A model generated the notes under the pieces. It saw only the letters and a list, made by a program, of their open reading frames with translations. It did not search any database and had not been told where the DNA came from. A stretch of DNA of 64,000 nucleotides, taken from positions 395,579,440 to 395,643,439 of the forward strand of contig CM066039.1 of assembly GCA_033557465.1 (NCBI GenBank), given 5' to 3'. Numbering within the stretch: position 1 is the stretch's first letter; each line of letters opens with the position of its first letter. Origin of the DNA: Ichthyophis bannanicus (taxonomy: Eukaryota; Chordata; Amphibia; Gymnophiona; Ichthyophiidae). Below are positions 9,780-21,399 of this stretch, piece after piece. The translations under genes and the position numbers were made by a program.

Positions 9780-11215
9780 GAAATAGAAACATGACAGCAG
9801 AAAAAGACAACATGGCCCATCTAGTCTGCCCTTCCATATCGACTACAACAGTCCCCATTTTTTCTTTAGAGACCTTCTGTGTTTCTCCCATGCTTTTTTG
9901 AATTCAGATACTGTCCTCGTCTCTACTACATTCATGGAGACTATTCCACACATCTACCACTCTTTCCGTAAAGAAATATTTCCACATATTACTCCTGAGT
10001 CTATCCCCTTTTACCTTCATCTTATGTCCCCTCATAGCAGAGCTTGCTTTCATTCAAAAGAGGCTCTCCTTTTGTGCATTTATGCCGTGGAGGTATTTAA
10101 ACGTTTATCGCATCTCTTCTATCCCACCTTTCCTTTAACTTATACATATTAACATCTTTAAGCCTGTCCTCATATGATTTATTACGAAGACCACTAACCT
10201 TTTTAATAGCCACCCTCTGCACTGATTCCAACCTGTTTATATCCTTTTGAAGGTGCGGTCTCCAGAATTGCACACAATACTCCAAATGAGGTCACACTAG
10301 AGATTTATACAGAGGCACTAATCACTACCTTTTTCCTGCTGGCCATTCATCTCTCTATGCAGCCAAGCATCCTTCTGACTTTTGCTGTCACCTTTTCTAC
10401 CTCTTTAGCCACCTTAAGATCATCAGAAACAATCACCCCAAGGTCCCCCTCTTCTTTCATGGACCGAAGTAGTTTGCATCCTGTACTGTACCACTCCCTT
10501 TGATTTTTGCAGCCCTGCATTTTTTAGCATTAAACCTCAGCTGTCTAATTCTTGACCTTTCTTCAAGCTTAGCTAGATCCCTCCTCATGTTATCTACACC
10601 TTCCTAGTGTCTACTCTATTGCAGATTTTGGTATCATCCGCAAACAAGCAAACCTTACCTGACAGCCCTTCTGCAACGTCACTAATAAAGATGTTAAAAA
10701 GAATCGAACCAAGGACAGATTCCTGCGGCACATCACTGGTAATCTCCTCCTCAGAGTGAGCTCCATTTACCTGTATCCTTTGCCGCCTCCCACTCAACCA
10801 ATTTCTAACCCAGACAGTAACTTTAGGGTCCATCTCTAGGGTGCTCAGTTTGTTTATAAGTTGCCTGTGAGGAACGGTGTCAAAGGCTTTACTGAAATCT
10901 AAATACACCACATCTAGAGCTCTCCCTCAGTCCAACTCCCTGGTCACCCAGTCAAAGAAATCAATCAGATTTGCTGCCTCGGATCCTGTAATCCGCTGGA
11001 CTCCAGAAACCTCACTACTCTTCCTTTTAGCAGCGTTTCAATAATTTACTCACCACAGAGGTTAGACTAAATTGCCTGTAGTTTTCAATATCATCCTTAC
11101 TTCTGCTTTTGTGTAAAAGGACCACATCTGCCTCTCTCCAGTCCTCTGGGACTACTTCCGACTTCAAAGAAGCATTGAAAGGTCAGTCAGTGGAACCGCT
11201 AGAATACAAAGTTGT
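9780..11215 (-). pseudogene. CR1-clade LINE ORF2 (RT) remnant and 3' end
   Basis: The 3' end at 9780-9830 carries the motif complementary to GACAGCAGAAAAAGACAACA. On the minus strand, 10594-10911 encodes MVYLDFSKAFDTVPH, then DVPQESVLG, then KVCLFADDTKICNRVD. These are palm motifs A to C of a CR1 RT, with the FADD catalytic box intact. 10097-10285 reads CVQFWRPHLQKDINRLESVQ. Frames are broken between these pieces and the copy is truncated at about 11215. The same subfamily recurs at 59162-60225. Confidence 0.85.
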
Positions 11216-14214
11216 TTCTTACTTTCTTTTTCATACTAGCTTTTTAAATAAATTGTATTTATATAGTAACATAGCAACATAGTATATGGCGGCAGATAAA
11301 GACCATTATGGTCCATCTAGTCTGCCCAGCAAGGCAGCAAGAGTAGATGCACGTACCCCTCCGTGCAGGTCACCTCTCCGCATGCCTTTGTTTAGGGGTG
11401 TATCCACCGCTCAGTGTAGGTCACCCCTATTTGTTGAGATATAAGAAATAGTTACATTTATTTTGATTTTATATTTTTGCTATAAAGGGATCCACTGTGT
11501 CTGTCCCATGCCGTTTTGAATTCTGTCACTGTGTTTGCCCCCACCACTTCCATTGGAAGGTTATTCCAAGCATCCACCACTCTTTCAGCGAAAATGTATT
11601 TCCTGACATTACCTTTCAGTATACCACCTTACACCTTCATGTTATGCCCTCTAGTTTTACAGCTTCCCCGTCTTTGGAAGAGGTTCATTAATACTCTTTA
11701 AGTATTTAAAGGTCTGAATCACATCTCCCCTGTCCCTCCTCTCCTCCACAGTGTACATATTTAGATCTTCAAGTCTCTTCTCATAAGTCTTCTAACGCTG
11801 GCTCCAAATCATTTTGGTCGCCTTCCTCTGAACTGCTTCCAGCCTTTTTATATCCTTTGCAAGATACGGTCTCCAAAACTGAACACAATATTCCAAGTGA
11901 GGCCTCACCAGCAACTTGTACAGTGGCATTAGTACCTCTTCCTTTCTGCTGGTAATTCCTTTCTGTATCAACCCAGCATCCTTCTGGCTTTTGCCACCGC
12001 CTTGTCACGTTGTTTTGCCACCTTGAGATCCTCAGAAACAATCACTCTGAGGTCCTTCTACTGGTCTGTGCACACCAACGTCTCGCCCCCTATCGCATAC
12101 AATTCTCTTGGATTTCTGCTTCCCAACTGCATGACACTGCACTTCTTCACATTAAATCTTAACTGCCAAGCATTAGATCATTCTTCCAGCTTTTGTAGAT
12201 CTTTCCTCATGTTATCTACTCCCTCAGGGGAGTCCACTGTGTTGTAAATTTTCATTTCATCTGCAAAAAGACACTTTTCCATTCAGTCCTTCATCAATAT
12301 TACTCACAAATACATTGAACAGTACCGGTCCAAGGACTGGACTCTGGGGCACCATGCTAATCATCTTCCTTTCATCTGAGTGAGTTCCATTTACCATCAC
12401 CTTTGTCAGTCAACCAATTTCTGATCCAGTTCACCACCTTGGAACCCATCTCCAAGCTGTTTAGTTTTTTGATAAGCTTCCTATGAGGAATGGTATCAAA
12501 GACTTTGCTGAATGCTAGGTAGATGACATCCATCACATGTCCTTGATCTAGTTCTCTGGGCACCCAATCAAAGAACTCAATCAGATTTGTTTGGCAAGAT
12601 CGTCCTTTGGTAAAACCATTTTGCCTCGGATCATGCAACCTGTTGGTTTCAAGGAAGTCCACTATTCACTCTTTCAGGAGCGCCTCCATTACCTTTCCTC
12701 TCACAGAGGTAAGGCTTACTCCCTATTACCACTTTTGTGAAGAGGTACCACATCAGCCCTTCTCTAGTCCTGTGGAACTTCTCCTGTCTCCAAGAATCTA
12801 TTAACAACATCCTTTAACAGCCCTGCAAGAACCTCTTTGAGCTCTTTCTGTATCCTGGGATGTATCCCATCTGGTCCAACAGGCTTGTCCACTTTCAGTT
12901 TTGCAAGCTGTTCGAACACATCATTTTCTGTGAATGGTGTGGTATCTACTCCATTCCCATCACAGGTGATCCTTCTCCAGGATTTTCTTTAGTAAAAACA
13001 GAACAGAAGTATTCGTTTACCATTTTCGCTTTTTCATTGTCACATTCTACAAATCTGTTCCCAGCACTTTTGAGTCCTGCAATTCCACCTCTGATTTTCC
13101 TCCTCTCCCAGATATACCTGAAAAAGGTTTTGTTGCCACACTTCACATCTTTAGCCATCTTTTCTTCTGCCTTTGCTTTTTCTTTCCCTATTTCTCTTTT
13201 TGTCTCTTTTAGTTTGATCTTGTATTCTTTTCTGTGTTCCTCTGTTGCGAGCTTCTGAATTTTGTGAAAGCTGTTTTTTGCCTTTATATGTACAGCCACT
13301 TCTTTGGAGAACCAAATAGGTTTCCTTTTCCTCTTGTTTTTATTTACTTTCCTTACCTATGTATCTGTTTTTATTGCCTCTTTCAGTTTAGCCCATTGCA
13401 ATTACACTTCCCTTATCCCCTCCCACCCTGCCAACTCCTCCTTCAGGCACTTGGCCATTTTACTGAAGTTAGGACTTTGGATTCCGCCTTGGCTTTTATC
13501 TCAGACCACACTGTGTGGTGATTGCTGCTGCTCACCTGGGCACCCACCCGGATATTCGACATGCTATCTCCGTTAGTGAGCACTAAATCCAGTATCGAGT
13601 TTTCCCTGGTCAGTTCTATCAGCATTTGTCTAAGTAATGCATCTTGGAAGGCATCCACATTTTTTTCACTTCTTTCCAGATTTGCAGAAGGAATACGCCA
13701 ATCCACATCGTGTATATTAAAGTCACCCAATATGATCACTTCCCCCTTGGTGGCTATCTTTGCAATATCAATAATCAATTCGCTATCCATTTCTTTGGTT
13801 TGAGTTGGAGGCCTGTAGACTACACCAGCATGAATGACAGTGCCATCTCCTCTTTCCAACACAATTCAGAGCGCTTCTTCTCTTCCCCATATCCCCTGCG
13901 TTTCAGAAGCTTTAATATTGCTTTCACAACCAATTTGGTCTCTTTTTTTGAACGCATTCTTAAAGTGCTGCTATAGAAATTACGTCCAATTGCAACTCAA
14001 AAGTAAATTAGAATAATTCAGATGATATTTTCTCTTCACTGTTAACAGGTCTCAAACTCACTTGGCACTCTTCTCAGGACATAAGTCCGACAGTTTGGTG
14101 CTGTGATTAACATCAACGACCCCAGTGTATTTTCAACAATTGTAATTTAAATTTATATGGTATAATAACTTAACTTAAAAGGCATCACCCTACGTGTTGC
14201 TCTACTGGTGAAAC

Positions 14215-14279
14215 GGATCCCGACGCTCTAATCAGGCGCCATTGCGGTGTTTCAAAAAAGAACTTTCTTCAGGAGATCC
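14215..14279 (-). ncRNA. Hammerhead-ribozyme-like motif, left arm (inverted copy)
   Basis: This is the mirror copy of 14437-14501. On the minus strand it reads GGATCTC, CTGAAGA, GAAA and GCGTC in the same order. It has small differences in stem II and an A for G change after GAAAC. Confidence 0.35.
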
Positions 14280-14436
14280 TTCCCCATATTTTAGTGGTGC
14301 AGCCCACGTCCTCTAATCCAGAGCTCTCTCATACAATGATAACTCCAAGCGCGGCGTCTTTTGGAACTTGGAGTTATCATTGTATGAGAGAGCTCTGGAT
14401 TAGAGGACGTGGGCAGCACCAATAAAATATGGGGAA

Positions 14437-14501
14437 GGATCTCCTGAAGAAAGTTATTTTTTGAAACGCCGCAATGGCGCCTGATTAGAGCGTCGGGATC
14501 C
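14437..14501 (+). ncRNA. Hammerhead-ribozyme-like motif, right arm
   Basis: The order is GGATCTC, CTGAAGA, a weak AT-rich stem, GAAA, CGC, loop with inner hairpin CGCC/GGCG, GCG, TC, GGGATCC. The outer halves GGATCTC and GGGATCC pair over seven positions with one G-U pair, as stem I of a type I hammerhead. The core is CTGAAGA where active ribozymes have CTGATGA, and stem II is poor. Catalysis is therefore doubtful. Confidence 0.35.
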
Positions 14502-14715
14502 ATTTCACCAGTAGAGCAACACGTAGGGTGATGCCTTTTAAGTTAAGTTATTATACCATATAAATTTAAATTACAATTGTTGAAAATACACTGGGGTCGT
14601 TGATGTTAATCACAGCACCAAACTGTCGGACTTATGTCCTGAGAAGAGTGCCAAGTGAGTTTGAGACCTGTTAACAGTGAAGAGAAAATATCATGTTAAT
14701 ATTGCTTTCGACATA

Positions 14716-14822
14716 TACCTGTTATCTGTATTTTTACTGTTAACCCCACCATAAAACCTAATGTTCCATGTAAACCGCACTGATGTTGAAGAGCGCGGTA
14801 TATAAGAGAAATAAATAAATAA
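14716..14822 (+). mobile_element. SINE or LINE 3' tail fragment
   Basis: The plus strand ends in AAACCGCACTGATGTTGAAG, AGCGCGGTATATAAGAG and four AAAT units, the same 3' end as the window's SINEs and L2s. Similar bases ACATATA and AGATATAG flank it. It sits in the CR1 copy just beyond the palindrome. Confidence 0.65.
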
Positions 14823-15284
14823 ATAGATATAGGGCTACTCCTCCTCTTCTACCCGCTCTAAATAGATAATAGATTATAGCCAGCTATGGCTATATCCCAT
14901 TCATGCGACTTGTTAAACTATGTTTATGTAATGGCCACAATGTCCAAGTCCATCTCCACCATTAGGGCTTCCAGGTGGTTGGCTAGATTTCAAGCATTTA
15001 AAAATAAACCTTTGGCTTAACTTTTAAATAGAAATGACAGGTGAAATATTATCAAGGTCATATATATGGCATCCATAAAACACATGAAAAGACCTAGGTT
15101 TATAATAATTTGTGATTTAAAATTCAACTACCAGAATGCTATATATACGCGTAAAATTGAAAAGCTTAGATACCTTTGGAAATAGTAGCCAATCAGAGGT
15201 TTTAATTGTTATTTTTTAATTCAGCACATCAAAATCCATAAGAATTGGCAGATTTTGTCTCTGAACAGACAAATTTATAAAAAA

Positions 15285-15765
15285 AATCATAGGCCAGGAT
15301 AATGAGTGATCTCAATTACTCTGGTATCGATTGGGTCAGTGTCACAGCAGGACATGTTAGGGAGATGACGTTTCTAGATGAAATATATGACTGCTTTCAT
15401 GGAACAACTGGTACATGAATCAACAAGAAGGGAAGCTATTTTGGAGTTAATCTTTAATGGAACACTGGATCTAGTGTGAGATGTGAGTATTGGTACCTTT
15501 TTACAATAGTGATCGTGACATGATCAAATTTCATTTAATAGATGGAGGGAGGACAGCAAGGAAATCTACTTCACCAGCATTTACAGTAACTTTCAAAAGG
15601 TAGACTGATAAAATGAGGAAAATGGTTTGGAAAAAGTAAAAGGAGCAACTGCAAAGGTTAAGAGTTTATAGCAGGCCTGGATATTGCTTAAAAATACGAT
15701 CTTCGAAGCTCAGATCAGATGCATTCCATGCTTTAAAATGGTGGAAGAAAGACCAAACGATGGCT
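15285..15765 (+). pseudogene. CR1-clade LINE endonuclease fragment
   Basis: Plus-strand translation gives NYSGIDWVSVTAGHVREMTFL, then a block ending near DHDMIKF-like residues (about 15515-15530), then ARKSTSPAFTVTF-like code. This is the APE endonuclease C-terminal part of the plus-strand CR1 subfamily of 25516-27179. Several frames and stops are present. 15012-15284 holds nothing I recognise. Confidence 0.6.
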
Positions 15766-15767
15766 GG

Positions 15768-18560
15768 CATTTAATTAATTAATTAGACAATACTGTATTT
15801 CTATACCATCTTTCTGTAAGTCAAGACAGTTTACATGAAACTCAGTGCAGGAACAGTCTATGGTAAACAATAGTGCATGTTACATTGACCACATGTTAAC
15901 ATAATATAACAGTTGCTAACATATAACAGATGCTAATGGGGTTAGTTAACTATGTACAATTATGCTGAGCTGTGATATAGATGTGTGTTTGATGTATGAG
16001 GTAGTGATGGGAAAGTTATTCATGGTTTGGGCTTGGTCCATAGTGTTCAACAAATAAAAATGTCTTCAGACTTTTGCGGAAAGCTTCCATGTGTTATGTG
16101 GTTCTTATTTGTGGTGGGAGTGAGTTCCACAGTGATGGGGCATATAATGAGAAGGCCCTGTTGGCTCTTTGGCTGCACCTTGCTCTATCAGTTGGTATTT
16201 GTAGTGCATTTATGTTGCTCTGTCTCCTAGGTCTACTGTGTCTGAGGGTTGTGATTAAGGATTCTAGGTTGACTGCTGAGAGATTGTTGATGATTTTATG
16301 CATATTGATGATGACTTTATATTTGTTTCTTTGTGATATAGGCAACCAGTGTAGTTGCTTGAGGAGTGGCGTGATGTGAGCCTGACGAGACTGTCCAAGA
16401 ATAAGTCTTGCTGCCGTGTTCTGTGCTAACTGAAGTGGATATAATGAGCTCTTACAGATACCATGGTATATCATGTTACAGCAATCAAGCATGAGTGTGA
16501 TCACCACTTAGCCAACTGTATGGAATTCTGTAGGTGATAGGATGATAAGAGTGGGCGTAGATTCTTTATGGTCTGTAACTTATAGTAAATTGCTTTGGAG
16601 GTCCGGTTTATATGTGGAGTGAGATTGAGTTGTTGATCTAGTGTTACATAGAGGAAATTGATCTTGGTTTTGACTGTGATTTGGATGTTATCAATAGCGA
16701 TTGTTGGTGGGATGAAGTTCGGGTCTCTTGTAATATGTAGGATTTCCATTTTGTCGTGGTTTATTTTGAAGTTATATGCATGTAGCCATTTGGAGATTGC
16801 CGTGAAGCAGCTATTGGGTTTTGTGTAGTCAGAAGAGTTTGTAGTGAATGGTCATCATGTCATCTGCGTAAAGTAGGCAATTAATGTCAAAGCTTTTGAT
16901 AAGATCACATATAGGCTGTATGTAGAGGTTAAATAGGATAGATGATAATGCTGATCCTTGCGGTACTCCCTATCTGAGGGAGAAAGGTAGAGATTTGATG
17001 GGACCTGTTTTTATCTGCTGTATCCAGTCAGAAAGGTAGGATTGAAACCATTTTTATGTGGTATCCTGGAGGCCAACTTGATTAAGTCTGTTCATGAGGA
17101 GCTGATGTGAGACCAAATCAAATACGGCAGAGAGATCCAGGAATAAGAGTATAAATTGTTGTGGAATGTCTTCCATGCCTCTGATTAAGGTGTCAGTGAG
17201 GAAGGTGAAGAGGGTTTCCACACTGTGGCATGGTCGGAACCCATGTTGCTGTGGATCCAGCAGAGCATATTTGTCTAGTTGGTCTTGAAGCTGAGTTTGG
17301 AACAGCCTTTTCAATAATCTTGGCTATGAAAGGTGTACTAGATATGGGTCTATGATTCTGGGCAGGATGGATCTTGACTTGTAGATGCAGTGCCATGTGT
17401 TGAGGGCTTAGTGGGTTGTCGTTATATTTTGAAGTGGGGCTCTTTGTAAGAGAGTTAGCTATTTTGAATAGCTCTCTTGGCTTGTCGATTGCTGTTTTGA
17501 TGAAGTTTGTGTAATATTCATTTTTGGCTTTGGTGGTGATATCCTGGCACTTGTTTAGTTCTTGCAGATATTGTGATTTGAGTCTGTTTGTCAAGAGTAT
17601 GTCTCCACCTTCGCTGAAGGTGACGTAAGTTTCTTTTTAGTTCTTTAAGCTCTGCGGAATACCATGGTGCGATCTTGCTGCGTTTGGTTGCATAGGTTGT
17701 TGTTGGGGTTGTGCAACGGCTGCAGTTGTTGACTTCCATGTTTTTATCAGAGATTCTATGTGTTCAGATGTGTTGTAGTCTGTTAGTTGTGGTGAAACTC
17801 TGCAAATGAAGTCTTGATTGTCCACTATTACAAACTTTCTCTTTGTGCTATTGTCGTCATTTCTTTGTTTCGTGAAGGTTTGGTAAGGGAGTGTGAACAT
17901 GATCAGGTGGTGGTCTGATCAGGGAACTGGACGGATGGATGGCTGTGGTGGTTGTAATCCGCTATAGTTGGGAAGAATAAGAGGTTAAGCATGCCTCTTC
18001 TGGAGTGTGTGGGGTTATTGATGACCTAGAAGAATTGTAAGTTACACATGGCATCTGTAAATGCTGTGGCTTGTGGTTTGGATGTGGAGGCCAAATTAAA
18101 ATCTCCTAGCAATATGAATGTCTTCTGCTTAGCAGAGTGGGTGCAGACCACTGTTCCCTCTAATCTGTGCCCGTGTGCGCACGCACACACCTCGCCAAGC
18201 GAGCGCACATACTTTACAACAGAGCGCACAAAAATTACAGCTCTGATTCTGATAGAAAACAACACAGACGTCTTAAAATTTAAAAGTTATGATTGTAATT
18301 ACTAGAAATTTCCCGCTTCATTTAGTAATAGTCTATTTTCATTTAATTTGATTAAAATCAATGTGTACATACTGTATTCTGACGTGTAGTCAAATTTTAA
18401 AGTATATAACTCCGAGTGTCGTTATGTGGCGCACAAAAATTTAACCTTCCTTCAAAAGCTGCACACAGCTGATATTTTATGCGCACACAGCCTACAGAAA
18501 ATTAGAGGGAACATTGGTGCAGACTAAGTCAAGAATAGTGGATAGCTCATAGGGACTCTG
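15768..18560 (-). pseudogene. L2-clade LINE ORF2 remnant
   Basis: Minus-strand blocks from 3' to 5' are RAFSLYAPSLWNSLPPQI and LHWLPISQRNKYK (16094-16507), YKLQTIKNLRPLL (16501-16749), FRPCHSVETLFTFLTD with LFLDLSAVFDLVSH (17054-17314), linker segments (17193-17900) and the endonuclease box FILLGDFNLAS (18026-18160). The palm-A motif and the WNSLP box place it in the L2 clade. Many frame changes show it is dead. The 3' end at 15768 has a weak tail. A hAT MITE interrupts the endonuclease at 18149-18516. Confidence 0.8.
18149..18516. mobile_element. hAT-type non-autonomous element, 8-bp target duplication
   Basis: GTGCAGAC at 18141-18148 repeats at 18517-18524. The termini are CACTGTTCCCTCTAA and, inverted, CAATGTTCCCTCTAA. 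The 8-bp duplication and CA-initial inverted ends are hAT features. The interior is AT-rich with GCGCAC subterminal repeats and no ORF. Excising it rejoins the L2 code around it. Confidence 0.9.
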
Positions 18561-18562
18561 TA

Positions 18563-18740
18563 GGGTATTATTTAGTTATTTATTTATTTACAGTCTCTTT
18601 TATACCGCGCTATTCAACATCAGTGCGGTTTACATGAAACAGAATGACCAGCACAGTGCAGTAAGCTGATCTGTGTTTACAAAGAACAGGTGCTACAACT
18701 TGGATAAAACTGGGGTAACTATTTACATCTAGGCGACACG
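18563..18740 (-). mobile_element. SINE or LINE 3' tail fragment
   Basis: On the minus strand the end reads AAACCGCACTGATGTTGAAT, AGCGCGGTATAAAAGAG, then AAATAAATAAAT. Body sequence continues to about 18740 without a recognisable head. Confidence 0.6.
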
Positions 18741-18772
18741 TTATGTCGTGTCAAAAGTAATCGCAGTCATGG

Positions 18773-20533
18773 ATGGCTTGCGGGGTATGTTGCGGTGGTT
18801 GTACTAGATGGGGAGGGGGGTATTGTTTATTTGAGATGGTGAGTAGCTCTAGGCTATGTATGGGTAGTAGCTCTTGCGGGGTATGTTGTACTAGATGGGG
18901 AGGGGGGTATTGTTTATTTGAGATGGTGAGTAGCTCTAGGCTATGTATGGGTAGTAGCTCTTGCGGGGTATGTTGTACTAGATGGGGAGGGGGGTATTGT
19001 TTATTTGAGATGGTGAGTAGCTCTAGGCTATGTATGGGTAGTAGCTCTTGCTATGTATGGTGAGTAGCTCTAGGCTATGTATGGGTAGTAGCTCTTGCTA
19101 TGTATGGTGAGTAGCTCTAGGCTATGTATGGGTAGTAGCTCTTGCGGGGTATGTTGTACTAGATGGGGAGGGGGTATTGTTTATTTGAGATGGTGAGTAG
19201 CTCTAGGCTATGTATGGGTAGTAGCTCTTGCGGGGTATGTTGTACTAGATGGGGAGGGGGTATTGTTTATTTGAGATGGTGAGTAGCTCTAGGCTATGTA
19301 TGGGTAGTAGCTCTAGGCTATGTATGGTGAGTAGCTCTAGGCTATGTATGGGTAGTAGCTCTTGCGGGGTATGTTGTACTAGATGGGGAGGGGGGTATTG
19401 TTTATTTGAGATGGTGAGTAGCTCTAGGCTATGTATGGGTAGTAGCTCTTGCGGGGTATGTTGTACTAGATGGGGAGGGGGTATTGTTTCTTTGAGATGG
19501 TGAGTAGCTCTAGGCTATGTATGGGTAGTAGCTCTTGCGGGGTATGTTTATTTGAGATGGTGAGTAGCTCTAGGCTATGTATGGGTAGTAGCTCTTGCGG
19601 GGTATGTTGTACTAGATGGGGAGGGGGGTATTGTTTATTTGAGATGGTGAGTAGCTCTAGGCTATGTATGGGTAGTAGCTCTTGCGGGGTATGTTGTACT
19701 AGATGGGGAGGGGGTATTGTTTATTTGAGATGGTGAGTAGCTCTAGGCTATGTATGGGTAGTAGCTCTTGCGGGGTATGTTGTACTAGATGGGGCGGGGT
19801 GTTTTGTTTCTTTGAGATGGTGAGTAGCTCTAGGCTATGTATGGGTAGTAGCTCTAGGCTATGTATGGGTAGTAGCTCTTGCGGGGTATGTTGTACTAGA
19901 TGGGGAGGGGGGTATTGTTTATTTGAGATGGTGAGTAGCTCTAGGCTATGTATGGGTAGTAGCTCTTGCGGGGTATGTTGTACTAGATGGGGAGGGGGGG
20001 TTTGTTTATTTGAGATGGTGAGTAGCTCTAGGCTATGTATGGGTAGTAGCTCTTGCGGGGTATGTTGTACTAGATGGGGAGGGGGGTATTGTTTATTTGA
20101 GATGGTGAGTAGCTCTAGGCTATGTATGGGTAGTAGCTCTTGCGGGGTATGTTGTACTAGATGGGGAGGGGGGTATTGTTTATTTGAGATGGTGAGTAGC
20201 TCTAGGCTATGTATGGGTAGTAGCTCTTGCGGGGTATGTTGTACTAGATGGGGAGGGGGGTATTGTTTATTTGAGATGGTGAGTAGCTCTAGGCTATGTA
20301 TGGGTAGTAGCTCTTGCGGTGGTTGTACTAGATGGGGAGGGGGGTATTGTTTATTTGAGATGGTGAGTAGCTCTAGGCTATGTATGGGTAGTAGCTCTTG
20401 CGGTGGTTGTACTAGATGGGGAGGGGGGTATTGTTTATTTGAGATGGTGAGTAGCTCTAGGCTATGTATGGGTAGTAGCTCTAGGCTATGTATGGGTAGT
20501 AGCTCTTGCTATGTATGGTGAGTAGCTCTAGGC
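18773..20533. repeat. 87-bp minisatellite, about 20 units
   Basis: Units start GAGTAGCTCTAGGCTATG and include a GATGGGGAGGGGGG block. Spacing between successive units is 87 bp (for example 18841 to 18928), with shortened variants of 86 bp and partial units near 19050-19110 and 19300. Because 87 is a multiple of three, long open frames run through the array and encode a 29-residue repeat. I regard these as artefacts. The array resumes for about 20 bp at 23255, beyond the hAT insertion. Confidence 0.95.
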
Positions 20534-21399
20534 CAGTGATGGCTAACCTTTTTGAGCCCGAGTGCCCAAACTGCCGCACAAAACCAAAGAATTTCCTCAA
20601 AGTGCCAGCACGTCATTTGCATAAGTGGTCTTATTTGCATAAATATTTGCATAATGTTACCATACACTAACTTTTAGTAAACATGTCTCTTAATGAGTGT
20701 ATGGATAAAGAAAGACTAAAAGATTTCTACATTACTATAATCCAGTGCCAACCGCCAGGCACATTAGGAACTACTACAAACGCTGCCCATTTAGAACCCA
20801 TAGCAAACCCGCCGTATCCTGACAGCATTACCAGGACTCACAAAGCACCATACCCTACCTATCAAAAGGCAACACTGCAAATATTAAACCAATACATTTC
20901 AGAGAATACTGGGGAATGAGAACAAGTGGCAACGTCAAATAGGAATTTCCTCTTGTACCAAACAAAGCGCAGATGTTAATGATGCACATTTCCCAGAGCT
21001 GACATATTCCAGTTAATAAATTCAAAATAAAGAGATATCTTTCTACCTTTTGTGCATTTTTTTTTCAGTTGCAATTGGTCCAGCCACCTTCTTCTGGTTT
21101 CTTCATGTTTTCTGCTAACTCTCCATCGTCTGCTGTCCATTTGTCCTTTCTTCTCTCTTCTAGTTTTTTTTCCATTCTCTCTCTCTCTCTACATCTGCTT
21201 TAACATACTAATCTTTCTCCTTTTGCTCTTTCCTCATTCCTATTTCATCCACACAAATTTTACCCCTCCATCCTCAATCCCCAATTACTCTCCCAATACC
21301 TGGCCAATTGTAGATTTTTCATCCCTCCTACACAAAATATTTTTTCCCTCTCCATTTTACTCTCCCAGCCCCATCCCATTCTAATCCTCCCCCAACATC

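Larger units (their letters stand above)
13927..14695. mobile_element. Palindromic retroelement with 14-bp target duplication, possibly Penelope-like
   Basis: TTAATATTGCTTTC at 13912-13925 repeats at 14696-14709 and flanks the element. The host sequence is CR1 code that continues at 14835. Inside, 14022-14349 and 14367-14694 are inverted copies of about 330 bp with only scattered differences and a 17-base loop. The left copy carries about 95 more bases (13927-14021) than the right. Each arm has a hammerhead-like core. Long target duplications, head-to-head copies and hammerhead motifs fit Penelope-like elements or their short derivatives. No coding sequence is present, so the class is inferred. 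Confidence 0.6.
11262..15011 (-). pseudogene. CR1-clade LINE ORF2 (endonuclease plus RT), nested insertions
   Basis: The 3' end at 11262 matches that of the CR1 at 38568. Minus-strand blocks are RT C-terminus (11781-12041), RT palm with FDTIPHRKLIKKLNSLEMG (12372-12662), linker with KTFFRYIWERRKIRGG (12946-13299) and endonuclease with ILGDFNIHDVDW and SSNHHTVWSEIKA (13443-13862). The endonuclease N-terminal part resumes at 14835-15011 beyond two insertions: the palindromic element at 13927-14695 and a tail fragment at 14716-14822. Many indels make it non-functional. Confidence 0.85.

Noticed and set aside
19703..20521. 272-codon Cys/Ser-rich repetitive protein
   Set aside because: It is a reading of an 87-bp minisatellite whose period is a multiple of three. 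Units on nearby parts of the array shift frame by indels.
18773..20530. CRISPR-like array
   Set aside because: Units abut without variable spacers, the unit is 87 bp, and the DNA is vertebrate.
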